From assembly GCA_041395205.1 (NCBI GenBank), contig JAWLAZ010000001.1, forward strand, positions 186,001-250,000: a stretch of 64,000 nt of DNA, read 5' to 3'. The notes below the pieces were generated by a model that was given only the letters and a program-made list of their open reading frames with translations, searched no databases and was not told the DNA's origin. Shown one piece after another: positions 48,585 through 57,511 of this stretch; within the stretch, counting starts at the first letter, position 1, and each line of letters starts with the position of its first letter. The DNA is from JAHEFU01 sp041395205 (lineage in GTDB: Bacteria > 4484-113 > JAFGCY01). A program made the translations under genes and the position numbers.

Positions 48585-49679
48585 ATGTTCCGTTTCCTGA
48601 CTATGCTCGCGCTGCTGATGCTGCTTGCTTCCCAGGTGGCCCTGGCCCAGGAGGCATCACTGAGCTTCGCGTCCGAACCCGTGCAGAGCTTCGAGCACAT
48701 GGCGATCGATGGCCACGAAGTCTTCTATCCTTCCGCGTCCTATGGCAATTATGCCTTCGCGGACAGCGTGACCTTCTTCTGCCGCCGCTATGGCGACGTG
48801 GGCGATCTGATCGGCTCCGTCGTGGTCTTCGGCCCGCAGGGTGAGAACACGCGCCGGATCGAGGACATCCCCGAGAGCCAGGTCGTCTACAGCACCTCGC
48901 TGTTCAACCTCAGCGACTGCCCCGAGGAAGCCGGCTGGTTCACCGTGCCGATCGAGCTCCTGAAGCTGCCCGCAGGCGGCTTCAGCGTGGTGATCTACAC
49001 CCGCAGCAATGATGAGCGCGGTCTGGACATCGGGCTCTCGCCCTCCACCACCGCCAGCAGCATGAGCTACACGGCGCGCGTGATGACGAAGGATGAGATC
49101 GAGGAGGATCCCGAAGCCGGCCAGCTGCGCCGCACGGACCACATGGAGTGGATGCTGAGCATCGGCGTGAAGATGGACAGCGGGCTGGGCAGCGGCCTGA
49201 GCAGCGCTGATCTGAGCGGCAAGGGCTTTGACTACCGCGACGACGGCACGGCGGAATCCTTCGAGGAATTCACCCGCAGCGGTGCGATGGTGCGTTTTGA
49301 CAACAGTTCGAAGCGCAGCGTGGATGCGATCTACATCTATGCCAGGCTCGGCGCTGACTGGTTCGGCACCGACCGCGAATGCAGCGTGGTGATCGCCGAT
49401 GACCGCCTGAACATCATCAAGCGCATGGCCATCCCCTACACCGCCTTCAATGAGAGCGGCAGCTGGGCGAAGCTCGAGGTCCCGAACCGCGAGGTCACGA
49501 AGACCTTCTACGTGATCGTGCAGCCCCACAGCGAGAAGAACGTGCAGTTCCTGATCGGCGCTGACAACAGCGGCAACAAGTCCTCCAGCGTGGGCATCAC
49601 CGGTGCCCTGCAGGAGTGGAGCGCCAGCTGCAGCGAGGCGGACACCAACTGGATGATCCGCGTGCACTATTCGCGCTGA
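48585..49679 (+). CDS. secreted beta-rich protein of unknown function
   Basis: The 364-residue precursor has a signal peptide (FLTMLALLMLLASQVALAQ). The mature part looks like two related beta domains, VQSFEHMAIDGHEVFYPSASYGNYAFADSVTFFCRRYGDVGDL ... VVIYTRSNDERGLDIGLSPS and FEEFTRSGAMVRFDNSSKRSVDAIYIYARLGADWFGTDRECSVVIADD ... FYVIVQPHSEKNVQFLIGADNSG. This pattern suggests a duplicated jelly-roll, as in some carbohydrate-binding or peptidase-associated domains. No catalytic motif is seen. Confidence 0.7.
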   Translation: MFRFLTMLALLMLLASQVALAQEASLSFASEPVQSFEHMAIDGHEVFYPSASYGNYAFADSVTFFCRRYGDVGDLIGSVVVFGPQGENTRRIEDIPESQVVYSTSLFNLSDCPEEAGWFTVPIELLKLPAGGFSVVIYTRSNDERGLDIGLSPSTTASSMSYTARVMTKDEIEEDPEAGQLRRTDHMEWMLSIGVKMDSGLGSGLSSADLSGKGFDYRDDGTAESFEEFTRSGAMVRFDNSSKRSVDAIYIYARLGADWFGTDRECSVVIADDRLNIIKRMAIPYTAFNESGSWAKLEVPNREVTKTFYVIVQPHSEKNVQFLIGADNSGNKSSSVGITGALQEWSASCSEADTNWMIRVHYSR

Positions 49680-49689
49680 ACCTCTGAGG

Positions 49690-49790
49690 TATAATTCGCC
49701 CGCCGGCCATCCGGCCGCGGGCGGACGAGCATGTGTCATTGGAGCAGATACTGGATTCTAGTCAGCCCCGCATAGCGGGGCTGTTTTCTT
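49690..49790 (+). promoter_or_regulatory. leuS leader: promoter, hairpin, short peptide ORF and terminator (possible attenuator)
   Basis: TATAAT at 49690-49695 starts a leader of about 165 bases. A strong hairpin (about 49697-49722) is followed by a 14-codon ORF (49731-49775) reading MCHWSRYWILVSPA. Its stop codon lies in the loop of an intrinsic terminator: AGCCCCGC (49764-49771) pairs with GCGGGGCT (49775-49782), followed by GTTTTCTT. The order promoter, peptide, terminator, synthetase gene resembles translational attenuation. Only one Leu codon (CTA) is present, and no T-box sequence was found. Confidence 0.5.
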
Positions 49791-49862
49791 GCGGCTGGAC
49801 TGACAATTCCGCCTCTGCGCGGAGCAGGCTGGGTCCGGGGCTGCCGACTGCCCCGGCCGGAG

Positions 49863-52424
49863 ATGACCATGGATACTGACAACACTGCCCGGGGCGGCCA
49901 GCGCGCCGGGCGCTACAACCACATCGCCATCGAGAAGAAGTGGCAGGACGTCTGGGAGGAGCGCGGCACCTTTGTCGCCGCCGACAGCGACCCGCGCCCG
50001 AAGATGTACGTGCTGCAGATGTTCCCCTACCCCAGTGGCAACCTGCATGCCGGGCATGTGCGCAACTACGTGATCGGCGACGCCATAGCCCGCTTCTGGC
50101 GCATGAAGGGTTACAACGTGATGCACCCGATGGGCTACGACAGCTTCGGGCTGCCCGCCGAACAGGCGGCGATTGACAGGAAGATCCAGCCCGCGGACTG
50201 GATCGAGCAGTGCATCAGCACGGCCCGCCGCCAGTTCAAGCGCTACGGCTTCAGCTTCGACTGGACGCGGGAGGTCAACACCAGCGCGCCTGACTACTAC
50301 AGGTGGACGCAGTGGCTGTTCACCACCTTCTACCGCCAGGGCCTGGTCTACCGCAAGCAGATCGAGGTCAACTGGTGCGAGGAGCACGGTGTGCTGGCCA
50401 ATGACGAGGTCAAGGACGGCGCCTGCTGGCGCTGCGACCGCGAGGTTTCCAAGAAGAAGATGGCGCAGTGGCTGATGCGCACCACGGACTACGCCCAGGA
50501 CCTGCTGGAGGGCCTGGACGACCTGCCGGGCTGGACCCAGCGCGTCGTCAAGCTGCAGACCAACTGGATCGGGCGCAGCGAGGGCACGCATGCGGACTTC
50601 GCCGTACCGGCGATCACGGACAGCTGCCCGGCGGGTGAGCAGCCCGTGCTGCGGATCTACACCACGCGCGTGGACACGATCTTCGGCTGCACCTTCATGG
50701 CCGTGGCCTCGGACCATCCGCTGGCGGAGGCCATGGCGGCGGCTGGCGGCATGAGCGATAAACTGGCAACATTCCAGGAGGAATGCGCCAGCGAGGACGT
50801 GCGCTTCAAGGTCGCCGAGGAGAAGCCCAAGCGCGGCATCCCGCTGGGCGTGAACTGCGTCAATCCCTTCAACGGCGAGGAGATCCCGGTCTGGGCCACG
50901 AACTACGTCGTCAGCGACTTCGGCACCGGGGCCGTGATGGCCGTGCCGGGGCATGACAGCCGCGACCACGCCTTCGCCATGGAGTACGGCCTGCCGGTCC
51001 GCCAGGTGATCCGCCCGGCGGATGCTGCCGTGGAAGTCGATGTGCAGCGCGAGGCCTATACCGAGAAGGGCCTGTGCATCAACTCCGGCGATTTTGACAA
51101 CATGGATTTCCACACGGCCAAGGCCGCGATGGACAACTGGCTGATGCACCACCACCATGGTGAGAGCGCGGTGCAGTACCGCCTGCGCGACTGGAACATG
51201 GGCCGCCAGCGCTTCTGGGGCGCGCCGATCCCGATGGTGCACTGCACTGCCTGCGGCTGGCAGCCCGTTCCTGACAGCGAACTGCCGGTGCGCCTGCCGG
51301 CGGAGGCGGACTACAGCGACATCCGCGTCAGTCCGCTGGCCAATGATGAGGACTGGAAGCGCACAAAGTGCCCGGCCTGCGGCGGGGCGGCCGAGCGTGA
51401 CACGGACACGATGACGACCTTCATGTGCAGTGCCTGGTACTTCCTGCGCTTCTGCGACCCGCACAATGACAACGCGATCTTCGACCCCGCCAAGGTCGCG
51501 GCCTGGATGCCGGTGGACTACTACATCGGCGGCCAGGAGCATGCCGTGGGGCACCTGCTCTACAGCCGCTTCATCACGATGGTGCTTTCGAAGCTGGGCT
51601 ACCTGCAGCTGGCCCGGCCGGACTTCGCCGGCGAGCTGCCGAAGCTTGGCAACGAACCCTTCCGCCGCCTGTTCAACCAGGGGATGGTCTACAAGGACGG
51701 CGCGAAGATGTCGAAGAGCAAGGGCAACGTCGTCAGTTCCGATGAGCTGGCCGATGAATACGGCGCCGACACCGCGCGGATCTTCGGCCTGTTCGGCGGT
51801 CCGGCGGACCAGGACCTGGAATGGACCACCTCCGGCGTGGAGGGCGGGCTGCGCTTCCTGCGCCGCGTCTACCGCCTGGCCCAGGCCGTGAGTGCTGCCC
51901 CCAATCTGGAGGACAGCCTGCCCGAGATGGCGGAAAATGCCGTGCGGGCCCGGCACCGCGCCGTGGCCGGGGTCAGCGAGGACCTCTGCAACTGGCGCTT
52001 CAATACGGCGATCGCCAAGCAGATGGAGTATCTGAATGAGCTGGAGAAGCTCTGGCAGCAGGCGGATGGCAATGACCACAGCGGGGCCTTCCGCGTCGCG
52101 CTGACGAGCTTTGCGCAGCTCCTCAGCCCCTTCGCCCCGCACATCGCGGAGGAACTGTGGGAGATGTTCGACGGACCCGGGCTCTGCGCCGACAGCGAGT
52201 GGCCGATCCACGACCCGGCGATGCTCGTGGAAAGCACGCTGGAGCTGCCGGTGCAGGTCAACGGCAAGCTGCGCGGGCGGATCACGGTGGCGGCTGCGGC
52301 CTCGGCGGAGGACTGCCTGGCGGCGGCGCGGGCCAATGAGGACGTGGCGCGCTGGCTGGAGGGCGTGAGCGTGATCAAGGAGATCGTCGTCCCGGGGCGG
52401 ATGGTGACCTTCGTGGTCAAGTAG
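49863..52424 (+). CDS. leuS: leucyl-tRNA synthetase
   Basis: This class I synthetase charges tRNA-Leu. The 853-residue protein has PYPSGNLHAGHVRNY (HIGH variant, about residues 57-70), the CP1 editing domain with TTRVDTIFGCTFMAVASDHPL, the zinc-type insertion (CTACGWQPV ... CPACGGA), KMSKSKGNVVSSD near 615 and the helical anticodon domain. The length matches bacterial LeuRS. GCCGGAG precedes the ATG pair (49863/49869). A leader with a possible attenuator lies upstream and a clear terminator downstream, so leuS is a single-gene transcript. Confidence 0.97.
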   Translation: MTMDTDNTARGGQRAGRYNHIAIEKKWQDVWEERGTFVAADSDPRPKMYVLQMFPYPSGNLHAGHVRNYVIGDAIARFWRMKGYNVMHPMGYDSFGLPAEQAAIDRKIQPADWIEQCISTARRQFKRYGFSFDWTREVNTSAPDYYRWTQWLFTTFYRQGLVYRKQIEVNWCEEHGVLANDEVKDGACWRCDREVSKKKMAQWLMRTTDYAQDLLEGLDDLPGWTQRVVKLQTNWIGRSEGTHADFAVPAITDSCPAGEQPVLRIYTTRVDTIFGCTFMAVASDHPLAEAMAAAGGMSDKLATFQEECASEDVRFKVAEEKPKRGIPLGVNCVNPFNGEEIPVWATNYVVSDFGTGAVMAVPGHDSRDHAFAMEYGLPVRQVIRPADAAVEVDVQREAYTEKGLCINSGDFDNMDFHTAKAAMDNWLMHHHHGESAVQYRLRDWNMGRQRFWGAPIPMVHCTACGWQPVPDSELPVRLPAEADYSDIRVSPLANDEDWKRTKCPACGGAAERDTDTMTTFMCSAWYFLRFCDPHNDNAIFDPAKVAAWMPVDYYIGGQEHAVGHLLYSRFITMVLSKLGYLQLARPDFAGELPKLGNEPFRRLFNQGMVYKDGAKMSKSKGNVVSSDELADEYGADTARIFGLFGGPADQDLEWTTSGVEGGLRFLRRVYRLAQAVSAAPNLEDSLPEMAENAVRARHRAVAGVSEDLCNWRFNTAIAKQMEYLNELEKLWQQADGNDHSGAFRVALTSFAQLLSPFAPHIAEELWEMFDGPGLCADSEWPIHDPAMLVESTLELPVQVNGKLRGRITVAAAASAEDCLAAARANEDVARWLEGVSVIKEIVVPGRMVTFVVK

Positions 52425-52447
52425 GCAGCCACGGAATGATTCAGACG

Positions 52448-52475
52448 GGGCGGGGCCATGTGCTCCGCCCTTTTC
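52448..52475 (+). terminator. intrinsic terminator after leuS
   Basis: GGGCGGGGC (52448-52456) pairs with GCTCCGCCC (52462-52470) with one G-T pair and a 5-base loop, followed by TTTTC. Confidence 0.85.
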
Positions 52476-52525
52476 ATATCCCGCCTGCGCACCTGCCATA
52501 ATAGGCCCGAGAGGAAAGGCCAAGC

Positions 52526-53272
52526 GTGCGTGTGATCACATCGGCACTGGAAACCATCGGGGGCATCACCATCCTGTCCGGCAGGGTGGCGCGCATGATG
52601 CTGCGCGGCGGGATCAACCTCCGGCTGCTGCTGGAGCAGATGGTGCTGCTCGGCGTGAACTCCATCCCGATCGCCGTGATCGTACTCTCCTTCGCAGGGG
52701 CCGTGTTCACCTTTGTGCTGGCCGAGGAGCTGGCCAGCCGCGGGGCCGGGAGCCTCGTGGGCGGGCTGCAGCTGCTGGTCTTCCTGCAGGAGATGATCCC
52801 CGTCTTCAGCGGGATCGTGATGGCCGGCAAGATCGGCGCGGCGATCACGAGCGAGATCGGCACCATGAAGATCAGCGAGCAGCTCGACGCCCTGCGCGCA
52901 CTCTCCACTGACCCCGACTGGTATCTGACCGTGCCGCGCGTGCTGGCCGGCATCATCATGATGCCGGTGGTGGCTGTGTTCGCCGGCTACGGCAGCTGGT
53001 TCGCCGGCTATGCCATGGCCCACAACCAGATCGGCCTGCGCTACTCACAGTTCGCCAGCGCCGTGGACAGCCTCGTGAGCATGCATGACTTCCGGATGTG
53101 CTTCGTGAAGTGCATGATCTTCGGGGCCACGATCGTGCTCGTCTCCTGCCACAGCGGCTACGTCGCCCAGGGCGGCGCGGCGGGTGTGGGCAAGGCCGTC
53201 ACCAACGGCGTGGTGCTGAACATCGTGCTGATCTTCCTTCTGGACCTGCTGGTCACGATGGTGATGGGCTGA
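52526..53272 (+). CDS. mlaE: MlaE-family lipid transport permease
   Basis: The 248-residue inner-membrane protein has the MlaE/permease pattern: an N-terminal amphipathic helix, LLLEQMVLLGVNSIPIAVIVLSFAGAVFTFVLAEEL, then GSLVGGLQLLVFLQEMIPVFSGIVMAGKIGAAITSEIGTMKISEQLDALRALSTDP, the coupling region that contacts the ATPase. With MlaF and MlaD downstream it forms the ABC core that moves phospholipids between the inner and outer membranes. GAGGAAAGG precedes the GTG start. Its stop overlaps the mlaF start (TGATG). Confidence 0.92.
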   Translation: MRVITSALETIGGITILSGRVARMMLRGGINLRLLLEQMVLLGVNSIPIAVIVLSFAGAVFTFVLAEELASRGAGSLVGGLQLLVFLQEMIPVFSGIVMAGKIGAAITSEIGTMKISEQLDALRALSTDPDWYLTVPRVLAGIIMMPVVAVFAGYGSWFAGYAMAHNQIGLRYSQFASAVDSLVSMHDFRMCFVKCMIFGATIVLVSCHSGYVAQGGAAGVGKAVTNGVVLNIVLIFLLDLLVTMVMG

Positions 53273-54039
53273 TGATCAGCTTCGAGGGAGTACAGCTCAG
53301 CTTCGGAAGCCACCAGGTGCTCAGGGACGTGAGCTTCAGCGTGCCGAGCGGGCAGATGACCGCCGTGCTCGGCCCCAGTGGCAGCGGCAAGTCCACGATC
53401 CTGCGCCTGATCATGGGCCTGATCCGCCCGCAGCAGGGCCGGGTGATCGTCGACGGCGAGGATGTCACGAAGATGAGTGAGCGCCGGCTGCAGCGCTCAC
53501 GGCGCAAGATGGGAATGGTCTTCCAGCACAATGCGCTGTTCGACGGCCTGAATGTGGCGGAGAACGTGGGCTTCTACCCGACCTATGTCGAGAAGCGGCC
53601 CTGGAAGCAGGTGCTGCCCGAGGTGGAGGAACTGCTGGAGGATCTCGGCCTGGCGGACAGCGCCCAGAAGCTGCCCGGCGAGCTCTCGGGCGGCATGCGG
53701 CGGCGCGTGGCCCTGGCCCGCAGCCTGATCTACCGTCCGAAGATCCTGCTCTACGACGAACCGACCACGGGGCTTGATCCCTACATGACCGAGGTCGTGG
53801 CGGAGCTGATCTCCGAAATGAATGAAAAATATGCAGTGACAGGTGTTATGGTCAGCCATGACCTGCCCACCGTGTACGATATCGCTGACCATGTGGTGCT
53901 GATCACGGAAGGCCAGGCCACGGTGGTGGGGCATCCCAGTGAACTGCTGCGCAGCGAGAAGCCGGAGGTGATCGGCTTCGCCTCGAGCTGGCGGCGGCAC
54001 ATCATTGAGTACTCCGGGGAAATGAGCAAAGAGGAATGA
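53272..54039 (+). CDS. mlaF: MlaF-family ABC ATPase
   Basis: The 255-residue ATPase has Walker A GPSGSGKST (about residues 34-42), the Q-loop VFQHNALFDGLNVAENVGF, the signature LSGGMRRRVALARSL, Walker B ILLYDEPTTGLDP and the switch His in MVSHDL. The FDGLNVxENVxF sequence is typical of MlaF/Ttg2A. The start ATG at 53272 overlaps the mlaE stop. It powers lipid transport through MlaE. Confidence 0.95.
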   Translation: MISFEGVQLSFGSHQVLRDVSFSVPSGQMTAVLGPSGSGKSTILRLIMGLIRPQQGRVIVDGEDVTKMSERRLQRSRRKMGMVFQHNALFDGLNVAENVGFYPTYVEKRPWKQVLPEVEELLEDLGLADSAQKLPGELSGGMRRRVALARSLIYRPKILLYDEPTTGLDPYMTEVVAELISEMNEKYAVTGVMVSHDLPTVYDIADHVVLITEGQATVVGHPSELLRSEKPEVIGFASSWRRHIIEYSGEMSKEE

Positions 54040-54080
54040 CGACGGGCCCGAGGGCCGGTGACGAGGAAGGCGGAACGTAG

Positions 54081-55514
54081 ATGGGCTCAGGCTCGAACGC
54101 ACTGAAGGTGGGCATCTTCGCGATAGCGGCTGCATTGCTGCTGGCTGCGGCGATCATCACCGTGCGCGGCGGCGGGCTCGCGGCGATCATCGGCGGCAGC
54201 GGCTACTTCGTCAAGGTGCGCTTCACGGGCGAGGCCGTCGGCCTGCAGAAGGGCATGCCGGTGCGGCTCAAGGGCGGCGACGTGGGCTACCTCACTGAGA
54301 CGGAATTCGCCAGCGGGAACCAGGACGTGATCGCCCAGCTGCGGCTGGATGACGACGTGCAGATCTACGCCCAGGCTACGGTCGAGATCCGCGAGGAGGG
54401 CCTGCTCGGCGAGCGCTACCTGGCCTTCATCTACCCAGAGCAGCTTCCGGCCGAGCCGCTCTGGGCCCCGGAGGGCCATGTCTTCCAGGGCAGCGCGGCG
54501 ATGGGGCTGGCCAACCTGATCGAATCCGCCAACAGTGTGCTGAAATCGCTGGATTCGCTGCTCGGCGATGAGAGCCTGCGCAGCAGCATGACGCAGATCG
54601 CCGACGGGATCACCGACAGCCTTGAGCGCGTGAACGTGATCATGGACAACGTGAACGGGGTGATCACCGAGAACCAGGGCTACATCAGCGAAAGCATGGC
54701 CAACGTGGAGGCCATGAGTGACAACTTCCTGCTGCTCAGCCAGAACCTGCAGGAGGCGAGCGTCGCCGTGCGCGACCTTTCGACGGATCCGAAGAACAGG
54801 GAACAGCTCGCGCTGATCATGACGAACATCGAGAGCACCACGAAGAACATCGACGGGATGAGCAACCAGCTCAATACCCTGCTGAGCGACCCGATGGTCC
54901 AGGCTGACCTGAAGGACAGCGTGCGCCTGATGCCCGAGGTGCTGCAGGAGACGAAGAACACCATGACCGGCGCACAGGAGACGCTGGAGCGCCTGAGCGA
55001 GCTGCTGGAGAGCGCGGACGGAATGGTCAACACCGCCACCTGGGCGATCGAGGACGTGAGCGGGACCATCCAGGGCGTGAGCGGTATCGGCGAGGGGATA
55101 GAGACCCGCGGCAGCCTGGCGATCCGCGGCGTGGACCGCAACACGGATGACAGGCTGAACGGCGAGGATGTCTACGTCGGCGATGCCAACTTCGCCGTCG
55201 GCAACGAGCGTAACTACGTGCAGGTCGGGATTGACAACATCGGCGAGGGTGACGACCTGAACCTGATGCTCGGGATGGGCGAGCTGCGCGGCTTCAGTTT
55301 CCGCGCCGGGATCTACCGCAGCGAACTCGGGGTCGGGGCCAGCTGGTGGGATCCGGCGGGGCTGGGGCTGGAGGCCACGCTCTACGACCTGAACGACCCG
55401 AAGCTCAACACCTACGGGCATATCCCGGTGGGCGACAGCGTGGATGTACTGATCGGCGTGGACGACCTGGCGGATGAGGCGGTGCCGACGGTCGGCCTGG
55501 GCTGGAAGTGGTAG
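54081..55514 (+). CDS. mlaD: MlaD/MCE-domain protein with long coiled coil and extra C-terminal domain
   Basis: The 477-residue protein has one N-terminal membrane helix (LKVGIFAIAAALLLAAAIITV), then the MCE domain (YFVKVRFTGEAVGLQKGMPVRLKGGDVGYLTE ... EIREEGLLGERYLAFIYP, about residues 40-130). A helical region (about 150-345) has repeated Asn/Ser/Leu heptads. The last 120 residues are beta-rich and end in VGLGWKW, reminiscent of outer-membrane strands or of a strand-rich plug. E. coli MlaD is only about 180 residues; this longer form could span much of the periplasm. It follows mlaF by 41 bases and completes the operon core. Confidence 0.9.
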   Translation: MGSGSNALKVGIFAIAAALLLAAAIITVRGGGLAAIIGGSGYFVKVRFTGEAVGLQKGMPVRLKGGDVGYLTETEFASGNQDVIAQLRLDDDVQIYAQATVEIREEGLLGERYLAFIYPEQLPAEPLWAPEGHVFQGSAAMGLANLIESANSVLKSLDSLLGDESLRSSMTQIADGITDSLERVNVIMDNVNGVITENQGYISESMANVEAMSDNFLLLSQNLQEASVAVRDLSTDPKNREQLALIMTNIESTTKNIDGMSNQLNTLLSDPMVQADLKDSVRLMPEVLQETKNTMTGAQETLERLSELLESADGMVNTATWAIEDVSGTIQGVSGIGEGIETRGSLAIRGVDRNTDDRLNGEDVYVGDANFAVGNERNYVQVGIDNIGEGDDLNLMLGMGELRGFSFRAGIYRSELGVGASWWDPAGLGLEATLYDLNDPKLNTYGHIPVGDSVDVLIGVDDLADEAVPTVGLGWKW

Positions 55515-55521
55515 CCCGGCG

Positions 55522-55863
55522 GTGAGTGAGCTGGCCGAACGCTGGCAGCATCTGCTCGAGTTGCCATTTCCCGGATCAACTGACAGTCCTGAACTGCTGG
55601 AAATCCTCGATGTACTGGTCGAGCTGGACACGGAATGCGCCGGAATCCTGACCACGGTCCTCAGCCGGAAGCCCGGGCATGTCACTGACTGGGAATCACA
55701 GCTGCTGAGGGAATGGTGGGAACGTGCAGAGGGCTTGGCTGGCACCGCGAAGCAGCTTTCCGAAGCGGAACTCAGCCAGCAGGATCGGGCTGCGCTGGAT
55801 AGCTACCGGCAGTATCTCTCCCACTGGCAAAGCGTGCTGGCATTGGCAGGCAGCTCAGTCTGA
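55522..55863 (+). CDS. small acidic protein following mlaD
   Basis: The 113-residue protein (SELAERWQHLLELPFPGSTD ... YLSHWQSVLALAGSSV) is mostly helical by composition and has no signal peptide or known motif. The likely start is GTG at 55522, 8 bases after the mlaD stop. There is no clear Shine-Dalgarno sequence, so translation would be coupled. It may be the last gene of the mla operon. Confidence 0.55.
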   Translation: MSELAERWQHLLELPFPGSTDSPELLEILDVLVELDTECAGILTTVLSRKPGHVTDWESQLLREWWERAEGLAGTAKQLSEAELSQQDRAALDSYRQYLSHWQSVLALAGSSV

Positions 55864-55918
55864 CGACACGCTCCGCGCTTTACCACAAAGGAATGCAAAC
55901 AGGAACAGACGGCCGTAA

Positions 55919-55970
55919 ACGGCCTTCCACCGACAACGGCCTTCCACCGACAACCGCCTTCCACCAGACA
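55919..55970. repeat. 17-bp tandem repeat, three copies
   Basis: Two exact copies and one diverged copy of a 17-base unit (ACGGCCTTCCACCGACA) stand in the 260-base gap between the mla operon and the convergent gene at 56126. Nothing else was recognised in this gap. Confidence 0.7.
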
Positions 55971-56125
55971 GGGGTTCCCACCGGAGATGGAAATCCACCA
56001 AGGGTAGTCCGGCGTTCACGCCCGGGGTTGTCCTGGACTGCAATGCAGATTCAGCGCGACCCGGATGCGCGAATGCGCAGCAGCAGCGCCAGACCGCCGA
56101 GTGCTCGCACGAGGCGGCAGATCAA

Positions 56126-57466
56126 TCAGAACCTGCTTTTGATGCCTTCCGTCGGCTTGTAGTGGAAGCCCGGGCCCTGGCCCTTCCCGGCCTCCTCCAG
56201 CACCCGCTTCGGCTTCGTCAGCTCGCTGTCAGGCAGCAGGGCCTCATCCTCCACGATGTTGCCATCATCCGGCGGCTGCGGAGCGCGTGATTCCACCGCA
56301 CCCGGTGTGTCAGTGCCGGCGAGCACTGCCTGCGGGCGGGTCAGTGCCTGATTGCTGTTCAGCCGGTTGGCAGCCAGCAGCCTGTCCACTTCCGAAGCGG
56401 CACTGGCCTGCAGCGGACGCTGGCCACTGCCGGCGAACAGGCTCTGCCCGCTCCCGGCGGCCGGGCCCTGGCCGAACATCGACACCGGCTTCTCCCCGGC
56501 ATTGTCAAGTTCGTAGCGTGCATGCTCGATCTTCGGGGCCTGCCAGCCCTGCTGCGGCACGAACTCCGGCTCCGGGACAGGCGCGGATTCCACTTCCGGT
56601 GAGGACGTCTCTTCCACAATCACCGGCTCGGTCGCTGCCTGCGGGGGCTGCACCACATGTGTAGCACCTGCCATGTTGGCAATGGTGTCGCGTGCGATCT
56701 GCATCACCTCGTCCACGTCGCTGTGGTAGCCCTGCTCGCTGTCCGGCTCCGGCCCAACATGCAGCACATTCGGAGCTTCCGCCTCCGGGGCAGCGGAATC
56801 CATCCCGCTGACATAGTGCATATGCTGCGGCGTCTGCGGCTTCATGTCGGCCCGCGCTGCCTGCGAGGGCCCGGACAGCGCCTTGTCCGTACGCAGCTCA
56901 AAGCGCTCACTGAGGTCCTGCCTGCGGCCATGCTCTTCCTGCGGCAGGGCGGGCTGCAGCTCCCTGCCGGCCAGCCGTAGTGCGCCGTCCAGCTCCGGTG
57001 CTGCCGCCGCCGGATCCGCCGGAGCGGGCTTAACCGCCGGAGGGCGCTGCATGATCCGTTCCACCTGGGCCCGGCTGCGTTCCTGCTGTTCGAGGAACTG
57101 CCGCTCCGCCTCCTGCACACGCTCGCGGATCTGGTCCGGTGTTTCGAAACGCTGCTCACGCTGGAAGCGGCGCTGCTCCTCCAGCATCTGGCGCGCAATG
57201 CGCAAGCGCACTTCCTCATTCCCCTTGGCATCGGAACTGAGCGAACTGCGCAGCAGCAGAATCGTCAGCCAGCAGACCGCCGCCAGCGGTACGGAGAATC
57301 CGAAACCCGGATCGGCGCCGATCCCGATGCCGAAGGCCGCCAGGCTGATCAGCAGCATGAAGCCGCCGACTGTGGCACTGACATTGCTGAGGGACTGCAC
57401 TCTGTAGGTCCCCTTGGTGCCCCCATGCACGAATATCCACCCCAGAATCATCACTATCCAGAACAT
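56126..57466 (-). CDS. membrane-anchored protein with long disordered tail
   Basis: The 446-residue protein begins with three hydrophobic segments (about residues 2-18, 33-50 and 58-73). A charged coiled-coil-like stretch follows (EEVRLRIARQMLEEQRRFQREQRFETPDQIRERVQEAERQFLEQQERS, about 85-135). The remaining 300 residues are low-complexity, rich in Pro, Ala, Glu and Gln. No family is recognised; a cell-envelope scaffold is a guess. TAGAAT (57475-57480, minus strand) ends 8 bases before the ATG, the leaderless arrangement. It is divergent from pdxT. Confidence 0.7.
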   Translation of the reverse strand: MFWIVMILGWIFVHGGTKGTYRVQSLSNVSATVGGFMLLISLAAFGIGIGADPGFGFSVPLAAVCWLTILLLRSSLSSDAKGNEEVRLRIARQMLEEQRRFQREQRFETPDQIRERVQEAERQFLEQQERSRAQVERIMQRPPAVKPAPADPAAAAPELDGALRLAGRELQPALPQEEHGRRQDLSERFELRTDKALSGPSQAARADMKPQTPQHMHYVSGMDSAAPEAEAPNVLHVGPEPDSEQGYHSDVDEVMQIARDTIANMAGATHVVQPPQAATEPVIVEETSSPEVESAPVPEPEFVPQQGWQAPKIEHARYELDNAGEKPVSMFGQGPAAGSGQSLFAGSGQRPLQASAASEVDRLLAANRLNSNQALTRPQAVLAGTDTPGAVESRAPQPPDDGNIVEDEALLPDSELTKPKRVLEEAGKGQGPGFHYKPTEGIKSRF

Positions 57467-57474
57467 GCCATTTA

Positions 57475-57503
57475 ATTCTACCGTGGCCCGGCGATGTTAG
57501 AAT
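57475..57503. promoter_or_regulatory. back-to-back -10 hexamers of two divergent leaderless genes
   Basis: TAGAAT on the minus strand (57475-57480) lies 8 bases before the ATG of the membrane protein gene. TAGAAT on the plus strand (57498-57503) lies 8 bases before the pdxT ATG at 57512. The two hexamers are only 17 bases apart, so -35 contacts of each polymerase would fall across or beyond the other promoter. Confidence 0.6.
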
Positions 57504-57511
57504 CTGGCCCG

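Noticed and set aside
49690..49862. T-box riboswitch upstream of leuS
   Set aside because: The conserved T-box bulge sequence and a specifier stem could not be found; the terminator is better explained by the short leader ORF.
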